Source: Mobilibacterium timonense
GTDB taxonomy: Bacteria; Bacillota; Clostridia; Peptostreptococcales; Anaerovoracaceae
Direction of reading: 5' to 3'
Length of the DNA: 64,000 nt
Assembly: GCF_900155555.1 (NCBI RefSeq)
Contig: NZ_FUHN01000006.1
Location: forward strand, 310,001-374,000
Under the pieces are notes generated by a model, which saw only the letters and a program-made list of their open reading frames with translations, made no database searches and had not been told where the DNA came from. Shown piece by piece: positions 25,338-34,328 of the stretch. The position numbers and the translations under genes were made by a program. Within the stretch, counting starts at the first letter, position 1. Each line of letters starts with the position of its first letter.

Positions 25338-26234
25338 ATGAAACTGTATCAGCTGGAGTATTTTTGTGCGGTGTGCGAGGCCGGCAGCATAACAAATGCG
25401 GCGGAGCGCATGTTCGTGACCCAGCCGGCGGTCAGCGCGGCGGTGCACGCTCTTGAGAACGAATATTCTGTCCAGCTTCTGATCAAGGACGGGAAGAACG
25501 CCCGCCCGACCGCTGAGGGCCGGAAATTCTACCAGTATGCACGGCAGATGCTGAAGTACGCAGACCAGTTCGACACCAACATACACACCATGGTCTCCGG
25601 CCGCGGGATACTACGCATAGGCGTCGCACGCTTTTCCGGCGTCTCGGCCTTCGCTGACTACTACTCAGAGAACCGGCAGAAATACAGCGCCGTCAGCATC
25701 AGGATCGCGGAGGCCATTCCCCATGTCCTCCTGGAGAAGCTGCGCCGGGAGGAGCTTGACCTCATCATCCTGCCCGACCACGGGATCGACAAGATGGAGG
25801 ACCTGGACGCCCGCACGCTCCGGTACACCGACATGGTCTACTGCGTCTCCACATCAGATCCGCTGGCCCGGAAGACATCCGTCACAGTGGAGGAGATCGC
25901 GGACCGGAAGATGGTCTCCTTCGAGGACAGCTATAAGGACGATTACCTGAAAAAGCTTTTCGCCGCCGCGGGGGTCGACGATGAGCCGATGATCGTGAGC
26001 CGGTTTGAGCAGGTTAGCACCATGCTGGAGATGATCGAGGCCGGACTCGGCACCGGATTCATCCCGCGGGAGGGCCTGCGCTACTACACCGGGATAGCGG
26101 CGCTCCACATAGAGGGAGACACTCCGGTGCCTGTCAAGCTGGTCCAGAAGAACGCCGCCGGCGCCAGAAAAGAGGTGGCGGAGTTCGTGGAGGACATCAC
26201 GAGGTTTTTTGTGGAAAAAGCGATGTCTCATTAG
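25338..26234 (+). CDS. LysR-family transcriptional regulator
   Basis: The 298-residue protein has the LysR HTH (MKLYQLEYFCAVCEAGSITN, AAERMFVTQPAVSAAVHALE) and the effector-binding domain with a typical late motif MIEAGLGTGFIP. The ATG at 25338 is chosen because the family starts at MKLYQLEYF; the frame is open 24 bp further up. It stands alone between the minisatellite and the tyrA leader, so its target is unknown. Confidence 0.92.
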   Translation: MKLYQLEYFCAVCEAGSITNAAERMFVTQPAVSAAVHALENEYSVQLLIKDGKNARPTAEGRKFYQYARQMLKYADQFDTNIHTMVSGRGILRIGVARFSGVSAFADYYSENRQKYSAVSIRIAEAIPHVLLEKLRREELDLIILPDHGIDKMEDLDARTLRYTDMVYCVSTSDPLARKTSVTVEEIADRKMVSFEDSYKDDYLKKLFAAAGVDDEPMIVSRFEQVSTMLEMIEAGLGTGFIPREGLRYYTGIAALHIEGDTPVPVKLVQKNAAGARKEVAEFVEDITRFFVEKAMSH

Positions 26235-26409
26235 CATTACATTGCGGCAGCGCGGATGCTGTGACGACGCCCTACGGCGAACACCATGTGCCTTGTGCGG
26301 TTTTACAAAAACGATGCGAAGAATAGCGATAAATTTGTGAAAAACCACTGTACTTTTTGCCAGAACTGTGATATCCTTCGCACATAGTTGATTTCGAAAG
26401 GAAAATACC

Positions 26410-26508
26410 ATGATAAAGGGCTTCAGAAACGCAGCTGAATACTATTACTACTATCTTTTCTGCGACAACAGAAGAGATGGTTTTGCTGCACCCTGGATCA
26501 GGGCATGA
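26410..26508 (+). CDS. tyrA leader peptide with five consecutive Tyr codons
   Basis: A 32-codon frame begins at an ATG with GAAAGGAAAATACC upstream. It reads MIKGFRNAAE, then YYYYY (26440-26454), then LFCDNRRDG and ends WIRA. Five Tyr codons in a row, followed by Phe, directly ahead of a terminator and a prephenate dehydrogenase gene is the classic layout of an amino-acid attenuator. Low charged tRNA-Tyr would stall the ribosome there. Confidence 0.85.
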   Translation: MIKGFRNAAEYYYYYLFCDNRRDGFAAPWIRA

Positions 26509-26580
26509 TGACTGGAGCTTAATGATAGACTGAAGAGGATCGGACGGGCTTCGCAGCGGACGCTGTGAGGCTCTTTTTTT
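26485..26580 (+). terminator. Tyrosine-responsive attenuator (terminator and competing antiterminator) of tyrA
   Basis: The terminator is a 12-bp stem, GGGCTTCGCAGC (26546-26557) with GCTGTGAGGCTC (26562-26573), loop GGAC, then seven T. The 5' arm can instead pair with GCTGC-A-CCC at 26485-26493, inside the leader frame (GCTGC with GCAGC, CCC with GGG). A ribosome stalled on the Tyr codons leaves 26485 onward free, allowing this antiterminator; one that reaches the stop codon at 26506 covers it and termination follows. Confidence 0.8.
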
Positions 26581-26663
26581 ATGGTTCGCAGGTAAGGAGG
26601 CGGCAGACGATGTCGCACCTGCAGGCAACTGTGCGTGGCGGAATGAAAGGGAGGAATTTGAAA

Positions 26664-27530
26664 ATGGTCATAGGTATCGTGGGACTCGGACTTATAGGTG
26701 GTTCTCTGGCTAAGGCGTTCAGTGCGGCGGGCGCACGGGTGATGGGATACGATGCACAGCCGTCGACCCTGCAGGTGGCCGTGGACATGGGTATATGTCA
26801 CCAGATCCTGAGCATGGAAAACGCCGGCCGGTGCGACTTCATTTTCCTCGCTGTCCCGGTAGGTGCGGCGGAGAGCTGGCTCACGGAAAAGGCCTTCAAG
26901 CTGGGATCGCCTGGCGCCTGTGCAAAAAAACCTGTGATCATGAACTGCTGCGGCGTGAAGCGACGGATATGCCAGGTGGGTTTTTCACTTGAGAAGACTA
27001 GCGGCATCAGATTCGTCAGCATCCACCCCATGGCTGGCCGGGCGGACTGGGGCCTGAAGTTCAGCGACGAAGATCTCTTCCGGGGGGCTATGTGCGCGGT
27101 GATACCCGGCGAAGAGAACAGGCGCGACATCGCGCTCATGTCCGGCGTGGAGAATGTGCTCGCAATGGCCGGCTTCTCCAGACTGCGGGTCATGACACCT
27201 GAAGAGCACGACAGCGTCATCGCCCTCACGTCTCAGCTGTCCCACCTGGTGTCCAGCTCCTTCGTGAAGTGCGACGAGGGGATAAGAGAGCAGGCGCAGG
27301 TGGCCGGCGGCAGCTTCCGGGACATGACGCGTGTGGCTTTCCTGAACGAAAACGTGTGGGCGGACCTTTTCCTGGAGAACCGTGACAATCTCCTGGACCG
27401 CCTCGACCTGCTCACGGTAGAGCTGCAGAAATACAGAAGAGCCCTGGAGGACAACAACAGGGACACGCTCACGGATCTCCTGGCCCGGGGCCGCGAGGAA
27501 AAGGAGAGGCTGACGGTCGCCGCGATGTGA
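26664..27530 (+). CDS. tyrA: Prephenate dehydrogenase (tyrosine biosynthesis)
   Basis: The ~288-residue enzyme oxidatively decarboxylates prephenate to 4-hydroxyphenylpyruvate with NAD+. The Rossmann motif IGIVGLGLIGGSLAKAF is at the N-terminus; VSIHPMAGRADWG, the catalytic-His-type motif TPEEHDSVIALTSQLSHLVS and ASGG-like VAGGSFRDMTRVA follow. GGGAGG lies 8 bp before the ATG at 26664. An in-frame ATG at 26610 also has AAGGAGG upstream and would add 18 residues; the family length favours 26664. No other aromatic pathway gene is adjacent. Expression should be controlled by the Tyr attenuator upstream. Confidence 0.93.
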   Translation: MVIGIVGLGLIGGSLAKAFSAAGARVMGYDAQPSTLQVAVDMGICHQILSMENAGRCDFIFLAVPVGAAESWLTEKAFKLGSPGACAKKPVIMNCCGVKRRICQVGFSLEKTSGIRFVSIHPMAGRADWGLKFSDEDLFRGAMCAVIPGEENRRDIALMSGVENVLAMAGFSRLRVMTPEEHDSVIALTSQLSHLVSSSFVKCDEGIREQAQVAGGSFRDMTRVAFLNENVWADLFLENRDNLLDRLDLLTVELQKYRRALEDNNRDTLTDLLARGREEKERLTVAAM

Positions 27531-27616
27531 CCGCGAGGGACGGAGCAGAAAAGGTTGACAGAAGTGGTATAACTACGGTCTGAGACTGCTGTTTTATGTC
27601 AGCCCGGGAGGTAGAG

Positions 27617-27979
27617 ATGATAGAGTGTCTGATCGTAGGACTTGGTGGAGCGATAGGGGCCGTGGGACGATATCTCATAGGCCTTTTTCCTTTGGATCCG
27701 GGGAGCGGGTTCCCGGTGAAGACCCTGCTCATCAACGTGGCAGGAGCCTTTGTTATCGGCATCATCGGTGCCCTTGCCGCAAAGGACGCCATGAGCCCGA
27801 GGATGGTGATGTTCATAAAAGTGGGAATATGCGGAGGTTTCACCACCTTTTCATCCTTTGCCCTTGAAACTCACCAGTTGATAGGAAAAGGCCAGAGCTT
27901 TACGGCGCTCATGTACATGGCACTCAGCATTTTCCTGGGATTGGCGGCGGTTTGGACCGCCGACCGGATGATCGGCTGA
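27617..27979 (+). CDS. crcB: Fluoride ion channel CrcB/Fluc
   Basis: The 120-residue protein has four membrane segments and exports fluoride as a dual-topology dimer. Family motifs are LGGAIGAVGRYLIG near the N-terminus, TLLINVAGAFVIGIIG with the conserved Asn, and GICGGFTTFSSFALE. GGGAGG lies 5 bp before the ATG at 27617. No fluoride riboswitch fold was recognised in the 86 bp upstream. A single crcB gene suggests a homodimer. Confidence 0.93.
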   Translation: MIECLIVGLGGAIGAVGRYLIGLFPLDPGSGFPVKTLLINVAGAFVIGIIGALAAKDAMSPRMVMFIKVGICGGFTTFSSFALETHQLIGKGQSFTALMYMALSIFLGLAAVWTADRMIG

Positions 27980-28174
27980 GATCGCCCGCTGACTGCAACA
28001 GCCGCAACCAGCAGCGACCGGCCGCAGGACGTGTTTTTTACAGAAGACAACGAACGGGTGTTTTCCGTGTCAAGAGTTGGTGAAGTGGTGGAAATGCGAC
28101 CAGAAGAGTGTTATTTTACAATTAAGCATTTATCACAGGCTTAAGAAAGCCGGTCACAAAATGGAGGGACTGTT

Positions 28175-29989
28175 TTGAACGAAGTTAAGACGCCAAAGAG
28201 ACCTCTTATCAACTTCTGGATCATCGCGCTGATGGTCCTCCTGTGCATCAACTTCATGCTCGTGCCGTACATGCAGAAGGCACAGATCAAGGAGGAGAAC
28301 TACAGCGCATTCCTGAACCAGGTGGAGAAAGAGAATGTAGATAAAGTCCAGGTGGACGATGACAAGATAACCTATACGCTGAAAGGGAGCGACCAGGTAT
28401 ACGAGACCGCCAAGATGGATGACCCCGATCTGGTGAGCCGTCTCGACAAGGCCGGTGTTACATTCACCGGTAAGATCGACCAGACCATGTCGCCTGTGCT
28501 CAGCTTCATCCTGACATGGATCCTGCCGATACTGATATTCATCTGGCTGGGTCAGTACATGCAGAAGCAGATGATGAACAAGGCCGGCGGCGGCCCGGGT
28601 TCAATGATGTTCGGAATGGGCAAGTCCAACGCCAAGGTCTACGTCCAGTCCACCGACGGCATCAAATTCGATGACGTTGCCGGAGAGGACGAGGCTAAGG
28701 AAAACCTGCAGGAGATCGTGGACTATCTCCACGACCCTGGAAAATACAGGTCCATCGGAGCATCAATGCCTAAGGGCGTGCTCCTCGTGGGCCCTCCGGG
28801 AACAGGAAAGACCATGCTGGCAAAGGCCGTAGCCGGAGAGTCCAACGTGCCTTTCTTCTCCATCTCGGGCTCCGAGTTCGTGGAGATGTTCGTGGGAATG
28901 GGAGCCTCCAAGGTGAGAGACCTGTTCAGCCAGGCCAAGGAGAAGGCCCCGTGCATCGTCTTCATCGACGAGATAGATACCATAGGAAAAAAGAGGGACG
29001 GGCAGATCGGAGGCAACGACGAGCGTGAGCAGACCCTGAACCAGCTCCTCACGGAGATGGACGGTTTCGAGGGCAACAACGGCGTCATCATCCTGGCGGC
29101 CACCAACCGTCCTGACTCACTGGATCCGGCGCTCACACGCCCGGGTCGTTTCGACCGCCGCGTGCCTGTAGAGCTTCCGGACCTGCAGGGCCGTGAAGCC
29201 ATTTTGAAGGTGCACGCCAGAAAAGTCCGCATGGCTGACAACATCGACTACAACAAGATCGCCCGCATGGCCTCCGGTGCCTCCGGAGCCGAGCTGGCGA
29301 ACATGGTGAACGAGGCGGCGCTCAGGGCCGTGAGAGACCACAGGTCCTTTGCCACTCAGGAAGACCTGGAGGAGAGCATCGAAGTGGTAATCGCCGGATA
29401 CCAGAAGAAGAACGCCATCCTCACGGATCAGGAGAAGTGGACCGTCTCCTATCACGAGATCGGCCACGCCATGGTGGCGGCCTGCCAGACCAATTCCGCT
29501 CCGGTCCAGAAGATCACCATCATTCCGAGGACATCTGGAGCCCTGGGTTACACCATGCAGGTGGACGAGGGCAATCACTACCTGATGACCAAGAAGGAAA
29601 TGGAAAACCGCATAGCCACGTTCTGCGGCGGAAGAGCCGCGGAGGAAGTGGTGTTCGGAGACGTGACCACTGGAGCCTCAAACGACATCGAACAGGCCAC
29701 CAGAATGGCCAGGGCCATGATAACCCGCTATGGAATGAGCACCGACTTCGACATGGTCGCCCTGGAGACGGTGAACAACCAGTACCTCGGCGGAGACACA
29801 TCCCTTGCCTGCTCCAGTGACACGCAGAAGGAGATCGACAGACAGGTCGTCGAGCTCGTAAGGAGACAGCACAAGAAGGCCGGGGAGATCCTGGTGGAGC
29901 ACAGAGAGAAGCTGGACGAGCTGGCCAGGTACCTCTACCAGAAGGAGACCATCACCGGAGAGGAATTCATGAAGATCCTGAACGCCTAG
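28175..29989 (+). CDS. ftsH: ATP-dependent zinc metalloprotease FtsH
   Basis: The 604-residue membrane-anchored AAA+ protease degrades misfolded membrane and short-lived cytosolic proteins as a hexamer. Two membrane segments (about 11-30 and 107-127) flank a short external domain. The AAA domain has Walker A GPPGTGKT, Walker [10 protein letters not shown] and the second region of homology [20 protein letters not shown]. The protease motif is H427-E-I-G-H431 (HEAGH in most family members; the change is at a non-ligand position). The start is TTG at 28175 with GGAGGG 6 bp upstream. It is monocistronic here, away from its common neighbours tilS/hpt. Confidence 0.95.
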   Translation: MNEVKTPKRPLINFWIIALMVLLCINFMLVPYMQKAQIKEENYSAFLNQVEKENVDKVQVDDDKITYTLKGSDQVYETAKMDDPDLVSRLDKAGVTFTGKIDQTMSPVLSFILTWILPILIFIWLGQYMQKQMMNKAGGGPGSMMFGMGKSNAKVYVQSTDGIKFDDVAGEDEAKENLQEIVDYLHDPGKYRSIGASMPKGVLLVGPPGTGKTMLAKAVAGESNVPFFSISGSEFVEMFVGMGASKVRDLFSQAKEKAPCIVFIDEIDTIGKKRDGQIGGNDEREQTLNQLLTEMDGFEGNNGVIILAATNRPDSLDPALTRPGRFDRRVPVELPDLQGREAILKVHARKVRMADNIDYNKIARMASGASGAELANMVNEAALRAVRDHRSFATQEDLEESIEVVIAGYQKKNAILTDQEKWTVSYHEIGHAMVAACQTNSAPVQKITIIPRTSGALGYTMQVDEGNHYLMTKKEMENRIATFCGGRAAEEVVFGDVTTGASNDIEQATRMARAMITRYGMSTDFDMVALETVNNQYLGGDTSLACSSDTQKEIDRQVVELVRRQHKKAGEILVEHREKLDELARYLYQKETITGEEFMKILNA

Positions 29990-30075
29990 GGAGACCCGGG
30001 AAAAAGAAACGGTCGCCGTGTGCTGCTGCGGCCGTCACATGAAAAACTGAACAGAAACCGAAAGGAAAGCCGGTC

Positions 30076-31368
30076 ATGAACCACACTTCAGCACGCTGGA
30101 AAGGTCAGCTCCGTCAGACTCTGGTGCTGAGCCTGATCACCATCTGCGCAGCCCAGATCAATCTCCATGTATTCACGGAGACCTTTACCATATCGCTGGG
30201 CTCGGTGTGCATACCGGCTTTTCTTTATTTGCTGGACGATGTTGCGGTGATCCCACTTTCGGTGATCTCCGGATTCGGTGTGTTCGGAAGCCGTGTGCTC
30301 ATCCACGCCCTCAGGACCGGCAGCACCGCGGGAGCGGTGTCGGATTACCTGCCTGAGGTCATTTTCTACGTGGCACTGGGGACGCTCCTCTATCTCTTCG
30401 ATCGGATCGGGGGCCACAGGAAAAAACTTTTTCCATATATCGCAGGCGTCGTCTGCATCGACTACCTGTCGAACGTGCTGGAACTCTTCGCCCGTCTCCA
30501 GGGGTCGCCATACAGCTGGGATCCACAGATCCTGCTGGTGATAGTGGCCTGCATACGCGGGCTGATACTTGCTCTGGTGCTGGAGTCTCTGGACCGGTAC
30601 CGGGTAATGCTCCTCACAAGAAACCACGCCAGGCGTTATCAGCGGCTGGTAATGCTGATCGCTCAGCTCAAGGGTGAGATGCTGTGGATGGACAAGAGCG
30701 CCTCCACGATAGAAGAGACCATGAATACTTCATATGATCTTTACGGCAGGCTTCAGGGAGACAAGACGCCGGAAGGGCAAGAGCTGGCGAGACAAGCCCT
30801 TAGCGTGGCGAAGGACGTCCACGAGATCAAGAAGGAGTACCTGCTGATAAAGCAGGGGATATCCAAGGCCATACAGAACGAGACCGGGTCGGAGGGAATG
30901 ACCATGGGGGAGATATTTGCGATCCTGTCACGGTCCGTCAAAGACGAGTTTCCCCAGGCGGCCGCTCCGCCGCAGGTCTCGTTTGAGGGGGAGGACAGGC
31001 TTTACACCAGGGATCCGTATCTCTTCCTGTCTATATTCCACAATTTGATCGCCAACGCCGTGGAGGCCTGCGGCGACAAAGGCTGCACCGTACGCATCAC
31101 CGGGACTGAGGAACATGAGAACTATATTTTTTCCGTGCAGGACAACGGGCCGGGAGTACCTCCTAAGTACAGGGACAGCATCTTCATACCCCGGTTTTCC
31201 ACCAAGATAGACCCGAATACGGGGGCAGTGAGCCGAGGCCTCGGACTTTGTATCGTCAGGGACATGGTCGAGCAGGACCTGGGCGGGACGATACGCCTCG
31301 CCGACTCGGACGGCGGCGCGTGCTTCGTCATCTCCATACCGAAAGACAGACTGGAGGCGGTAACATGA
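30076..31368 (+). CDS. Membrane sensor histidine kinase (YcbA/GlnK-like)
   Basis: The 430-residue protein has an N-terminal membrane region of about five to six segments (residues ~12-170), a linker coiled coil, and a C-terminal HATPase domain with N box FLSIFHNLIANAVEACGD, G1 box VQDNGPGVP and G2 box SRGLGLCIVRDMVEQ. A classic H-box is not obvious; the candidate region is around RRYQRLVMLIAQLKGEML. The kinase overlaps the response regulator gene by 4 bp (ATGA). The partner's YcbB domain suggests homology to Bacillus GlnK/GlnL, which responds to glutamine; the signal here is unknown. Confidence 0.85.
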   Translation: MNHTSARWKGQLRQTLVLSLITICAAQINLHVFTETFTISLGSVCIPAFLYLLDDVAVIPLSVISGFGVFGSRVLIHALRTGSTAGAVSDYLPEVIFYVALGTLLYLFDRIGGHRKKLFPYIAGVVCIDYLSNVLELFARLQGSPYSWDPQILLVIVACIRGLILALVLESLDRYRVMLLTRNHARRYQRLVMLIAQLKGEMLWMDKSASTIEETMNTSYDLYGRLQGDKTPEGQELARQALSVAKDVHEIKKEYLLIKQGISKAIQNETGSEGMTMGEIFAILSRSVKDEFPQAAAPPQVSFEGEDRLYTRDPYLFLSIFHNLIANAVEACGDKGCTVRITGTEEHENYIFSVQDNGPGVPPKYRDSIFIPRFSTKIDPNTGAVSRGLGLCIVRDMVEQDLGGTIRLADSDGGACFVISIPKDRLEAVT

Positions 31369-32234
31369 TCAGAATTTTCCTCGTCGACGATGACCCTTCG
31401 GTCACGGGCATCCTTCAGATCATCATCGAGGAGCAGGGGCTCGGCGCGGTGTGCGGGGCGTCCAACAACGCCGTGGACGCCCTGGAGGACCTGCCGTACC
31501 TGAAGCCGGACATCGTGGTGGTGGATCTCCTGATGCCCGACATGGACGGGGTGACATTCGTGGAAAAAGCGAAAAAGCAACTGCCGGGAGTTGCTTTCAT
31601 CATGCTGTCACAGGTGTCTTCGAAGGACATGGTGGCGAAGGCCTACGAAGCCGGCGTGGAGTTCTTCATCCAGAAGCCGGTGAACGCCATCGAGGTCAGG
31701 CAGGTCATCGAGAACGTGTCCCGGAAGCAGAGCCTGGAGAGGACCGTGGACAAGGTGCGGGATATCTTTGCGGTCTCCGGTCTGGACGCCGGTGTTGACG
31801 GGGATCCAGCGGAGGGCAGCAGCAAGGCCGGAAAAGTTGGAAAAACGCCGGAGCGCCTGCGCCGAATCCTCCAGGACATCGGCCTTTCCGGAGAGCTGGG
31901 CAGCGAGGACATCATCACCGTGGTCAGCTACTTCTGCGATCACGAGGACAAGATTTCAGGCATGACCCTCAGGGACATCTGCAGCTTGTTCTCAGATTCT
32001 CCAAAGTCCATGGAGCAGCGCATTCGCCGCGCAGCGGCCGCGGGCCTGGCCAACATGGCAAACCTGGGCCTGGACGACTACGGAAACGAGATCTTCAACG
32101 AGTACGCCAGCCGGCTCTTCAACTTCCAGCAGGTCAGGAAGGAGATGGACTTCATCCAGGGTAAGTCCACACAGCACGGCAACGTCCGCATCAAGAAGTT
32201 CATCGTGGCACTGGTGGACGCGTGCACGGAGTGA
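31365..32234 (+). CDS. Response regulator with receiver and YcbB output domain (GlnL-like)
   Basis: The 289-residue protein has a receiver domain (residues 1-120) with acidic pocket DDD at 8-10, phospho-acceptor D54 in IVVVDLLMPDMDG, and K in FFIQKPV. After a linker of ~25 residues comes a YcbB-type DNA-binding domain (TPERLRRILQDIGLSGELGS, MTLRDICSLF, SMEQRIRRAAAAGLANMA). The Bacillus homologue activates glutamine transport and glutaminase genes. The convergent transporter at 32363 is a possible but unproven target. Confidence 0.88.
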   Translation: MIRIFLVDDDPSVTGILQIIIEEQGLGAVCGASNNAVDALEDLPYLKPDIVVVDLLMPDMDGVTFVEKAKKQLPGVAFIMLSQVSSKDMVAKAYEAGVEFFIQKPVNAIEVRQVIENVSRKQSLERTVDKVRDIFAVSGLDAGVDGDPAEGSSKAGKVGKTPERLRRILQDIGLSGELGSEDIITVVSYFCDHEDKISGMTLRDICSLFSDSPKSMEQRIRRAAAAGLANMANLGLDDYGNEIFNEYASRLFNFQQVRKEMDFIQGKSTQHGNVRIKKFIVALVDACTE

Positions 32235-32262
32235 TAGGTGCACGGAGTGACAGGCACATAAA

Positions 32263-32310
32263 AGAGGACACCGCATTTTTCCCTTTGATGCGGCGTCCTC
32301 TCTTTTATTT
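32263..32310. terminator. Bidirectional terminator between the two-component genes and the YkvI-type permease
   Basis: AGAGGACACCGCAT (32263-32276) pairs with ATGCGGCGTCCTCT (32288-32301), one mismatch-free stem apart from a single A-G position, followed by TTTTATTTT. Confidence 0.85.
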
Positions 32311-32362
32311 TGCGCCATCTGGCGGCTTGCGTCATCGGATGGTCTGCGCCATCTGTCTTACG

Positions 32363-33475
32363 CTATTTAATTTCTGCAAAAGGCATTTCCACCTGCACCA
32401 GTGCTCTTTTTCTGTGGCCCTGGTATTCCCTCAATGCCATGAAACCGAACAGTATCAGCCCCATATAGCCGCTGAGAGGATAGATGATATTCACGAGAGT
32501 CTTGAAATTCGTCATTCCGAGGAACAGTCCGACCGCGGAGACCACGAGTGCGATGAGCACGAATTTCTTTGTGCCCTCTTCTGCGAAAGTCCTCACCACG
32601 CTCCAGAGCATAGGCACCGTGGTGGTGTAGATGCCGCAGCAGATGATGATCGAGAAGATCACACCGAAGATCGGGCTTAGCCTGTCAGCCAGCACGAGGG
32701 TAGGGACCTCAGCGCTGTAGATGTCATGTATGTTTGCCATAAGTCCGAGATCCAGTGCCAGCACGCCGGCCCCGAAGAGGATCCCTCCGAGCGTACCGCC
32801 GAGGGCAGCTTCCTTTGCGCTGTTGGCGCTCTTTCCGATGCTGCAGGAGAGCATGATCACTATGATGGCGTTATACGCAGGATAGAGGATCGAAGACCAC
32901 AGCCAGCCTCCCTGGGTCTTGGTGATGTCCAGAGCCGGGATGATGTCAGCGGCCGCCGCGAGGCCCGTGGTGCTGCTGAGGAAGCTGTAGATGCCGATGC
33001 CCACAGAAAAAATTATTATGACATTTCCGAGGCTTCCGAGGATGTCCGTCAGCTTCGTGATGCCGAGGATCACGGTGAAAAAGGCGACTGCCGCCATGGC
33101 GATCCTGCCGATCGCAGGGTCAAGACCGAAATACTGTGCCAGCGTGGCTCCCGCCCCGGCGATCATGATCACGTAGATCCCGAAGATGAAGATCTGGAAG
33201 ATGATCTCGCACGCCTTTCCGAGCCGGTCGCCGAAGTAGAAGCTGATGATCTTTCCCGGATCGCCGAGCTGGTGCTCGTATCCGTGCTTCATGAACATGG
33301 CGCCCACCCAGGAGAAGATGATGGTCGTCACCACTGTCCCCGCGATGCTCCAGATCCCCTGGCCGGAAAAGAACTGCATGACTTCCTGCCCTGTGGCGAA
33401 CCCGGATCCGATGGCGCAGGCAATGTAGGCGCCTGCAAACTTGATAACATTTCCAATACTTACATTGTCCTTCAT
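32363..33475 (-). CDS. YkvI-family membrane transporter
   Basis: The ~370-residue protein has about ten to eleven hydrophobic segments and the N-terminal motif GAYIACAIGSGFATGQEVMQ, typical of the YkvI family related to APC/NSS-type amino-acid transporters. Later motifs include GITKLTDILGSLGNVIIIFS and YPAYNAIIVIMLSC. The ATG at 33475 is preferred over a GTG at 33496 because GGAG lies 10 bp before it. Substrate is not known for the family; the convergent two-component system might suggest an amino acid. Confidence 0.8.
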   Translation of the reverse strand: MKDNVSIGNVIKFAGAYIACAIGSGFATGQEVMQFFSGQGIWSIAGTVVTTIIFSWVGAMFMKHGYEHQLGDPGKIISFYFGDRLGKACEIIFQIFIFGIYVIMIAGAGATLAQYFGLDPAIGRIAMAAVAFFTVILGITKLTDILGSLGNVIIIFSVGIGIYSFLSSTTGLAAAADIIPALDITKTQGGWLWSSILYPAYNAIIVIMLSCSIGKSANSAKEAALGGTLGGILFGAGVLALDLGLMANIHDIYSAEVPTLVLADRLSPIFGVIFSIIICCGIYTTTVPMLWSVVRTFAEEGTKKFVLIALVVSAVGLFLGMTNFKTLVNIIYPLSGYMGLILFGFMALREYQGHRKRALVQVEMPFAEIK

Positions 33476-33599
33476 TTCATTCACACTCCAATTCACTTTC
33501 AGCGGCCGGAAGACCTCTGTTGTTCTTTTTTATGTGCACAATATAAACGCCGGGTTTCAAAAGGTTTCAGAAGGTGACAAAAAATATTTTAAAAAAATG

Positions 33600-33780
33600 T
33601 TTTTGCTGCTAAAATCGATTGTTGCCCTTTACCAAAAATTTGACGAGTGGCTTGTGTACAATATACCGTAGCCGTCGCTCGTCGAAGAGGGGCGGTACTG
33701 CGCGGAGTCCAGGTCCCTGCAGGCCGTAGGTGAAAAGCCGAGGCTGATCCACGAGGCGGTGGAGTCGGCGCAGAATTGAA
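33600..33780 (+). other. Possible coding remnant, no start codon
   Basis: From about 33673 to the TGA at 33776 a frame reads SLVEEGRYCAESRSLQAVGE and ends HEAVESAQN. The VEEGRYC stretch recalls the CsoR/RcnR metalloregulator family, but the match is too short to call. No ATG or ribosome binding site is present. The rest of 33476-33810 is AT-rich upstream DNA of the permease gene. Confidence 0.25.
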
Positions 33781-33814
33781 ATACAGAGAAAACAGATCGG
33801 AAATATCGGAATTG

Positions 33815-33849
33815 AAAAGGAGGTGCCGCGATGACACCTCCTTTTCTTT
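33815..33849. terminator. Symmetrical terminator hairpin
   Basis: AAAAGGAGGTG (33815-33825) pairs perfectly with CACCTCCTTTT (33835-33845) around a 9-nt loop. It follows the small membrane protein gene on the minus strand and could act in both directions. Confidence 0.75.
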
Positions 33850-33883
33850 AGCCTTGGTTTTTAATGGTGGTTAGCTTGGTCAG

Positions 33884-34117
33884 TTAAGCAGCCTTGCTCA
33901 TGTGAGCGTGCGAAGATCCGGAAATGTTCTCCCGGTGAGTATCCTCGACCTCTGCGTCATATCCTTTGCCCACAGTAGCTACGAACACTGCTCCGAAAAC
34001 GAGGGAAGCGATCATGAATCCCGTAAACAGTGCCGGAGTGCTATCAAACACGCAGGCGATAACAGCTGATGCAATACCCAGTACAAACGATGCAATAGAT
34101 GTTCTGAAACTTCTCAT
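33884..34117 (-). CDS. Small membrane protein of unknown function (77 residues)
   Basis: I do not recognise a family. The peptide has two hydrophobic segments (about residues 6-24 and 29-49: ASFVLGIASAVIACVF and FTGFMIASLVFGAVFVATV), then a charged, His-containing tail ending SHAHMSKAA. AAAGGAGGAATATGTC gives an excellent ribosome binding site. It lies divergent from a LysR gene 210 bp away, and could be that regulator's target. Confidence 0.6.
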   Translation of the reverse strand: MRSFRTSIASFVLGIASAVIACVFDSTPALFTGFMIASLVFGAVFVATVGKGYDAEVEDTHRENISGSSHAHMSKAA

Positions 34118-34328
34118 GACATATTCCTCCTTTTCTTAAATTGCCTCTTAAGGAAATTATCTGTATGTGTGAGTTATGGGGTCCGGGATCTCTCCCGTCG
34201 CCCTTGAGGCCTCTTTCCTTGTTGCAACTATAATATAGCAGGGTACAATCAATTTGTTAAACTAATTGATTTGATTGAAGCAATCAGTTTTTCTGATCGC
34301 TGGAAACGATGCAGATGGAGATACATAT

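Noticed and set aside
26565-26663. N-terminal extension of tyrA from 26565
   Set aside because: It would start inside the attenuator T-run, with no binding site, and the family begins at the Rossmann motif. The ATG at 26610 stays as an alternative start.
27531-27616. Fluoride riboswitch before crcB
   Set aside because: The 86 bp lack the pseudoknot pattern of the crcB motif as far as I can fold it by hand.
29453-29467. FtsH protease site suspected inactive because it reads HEIGH
   Set aside because: The zinc ligands and the catalytic Glu are kept; only the middle residue differs from HEAGH.
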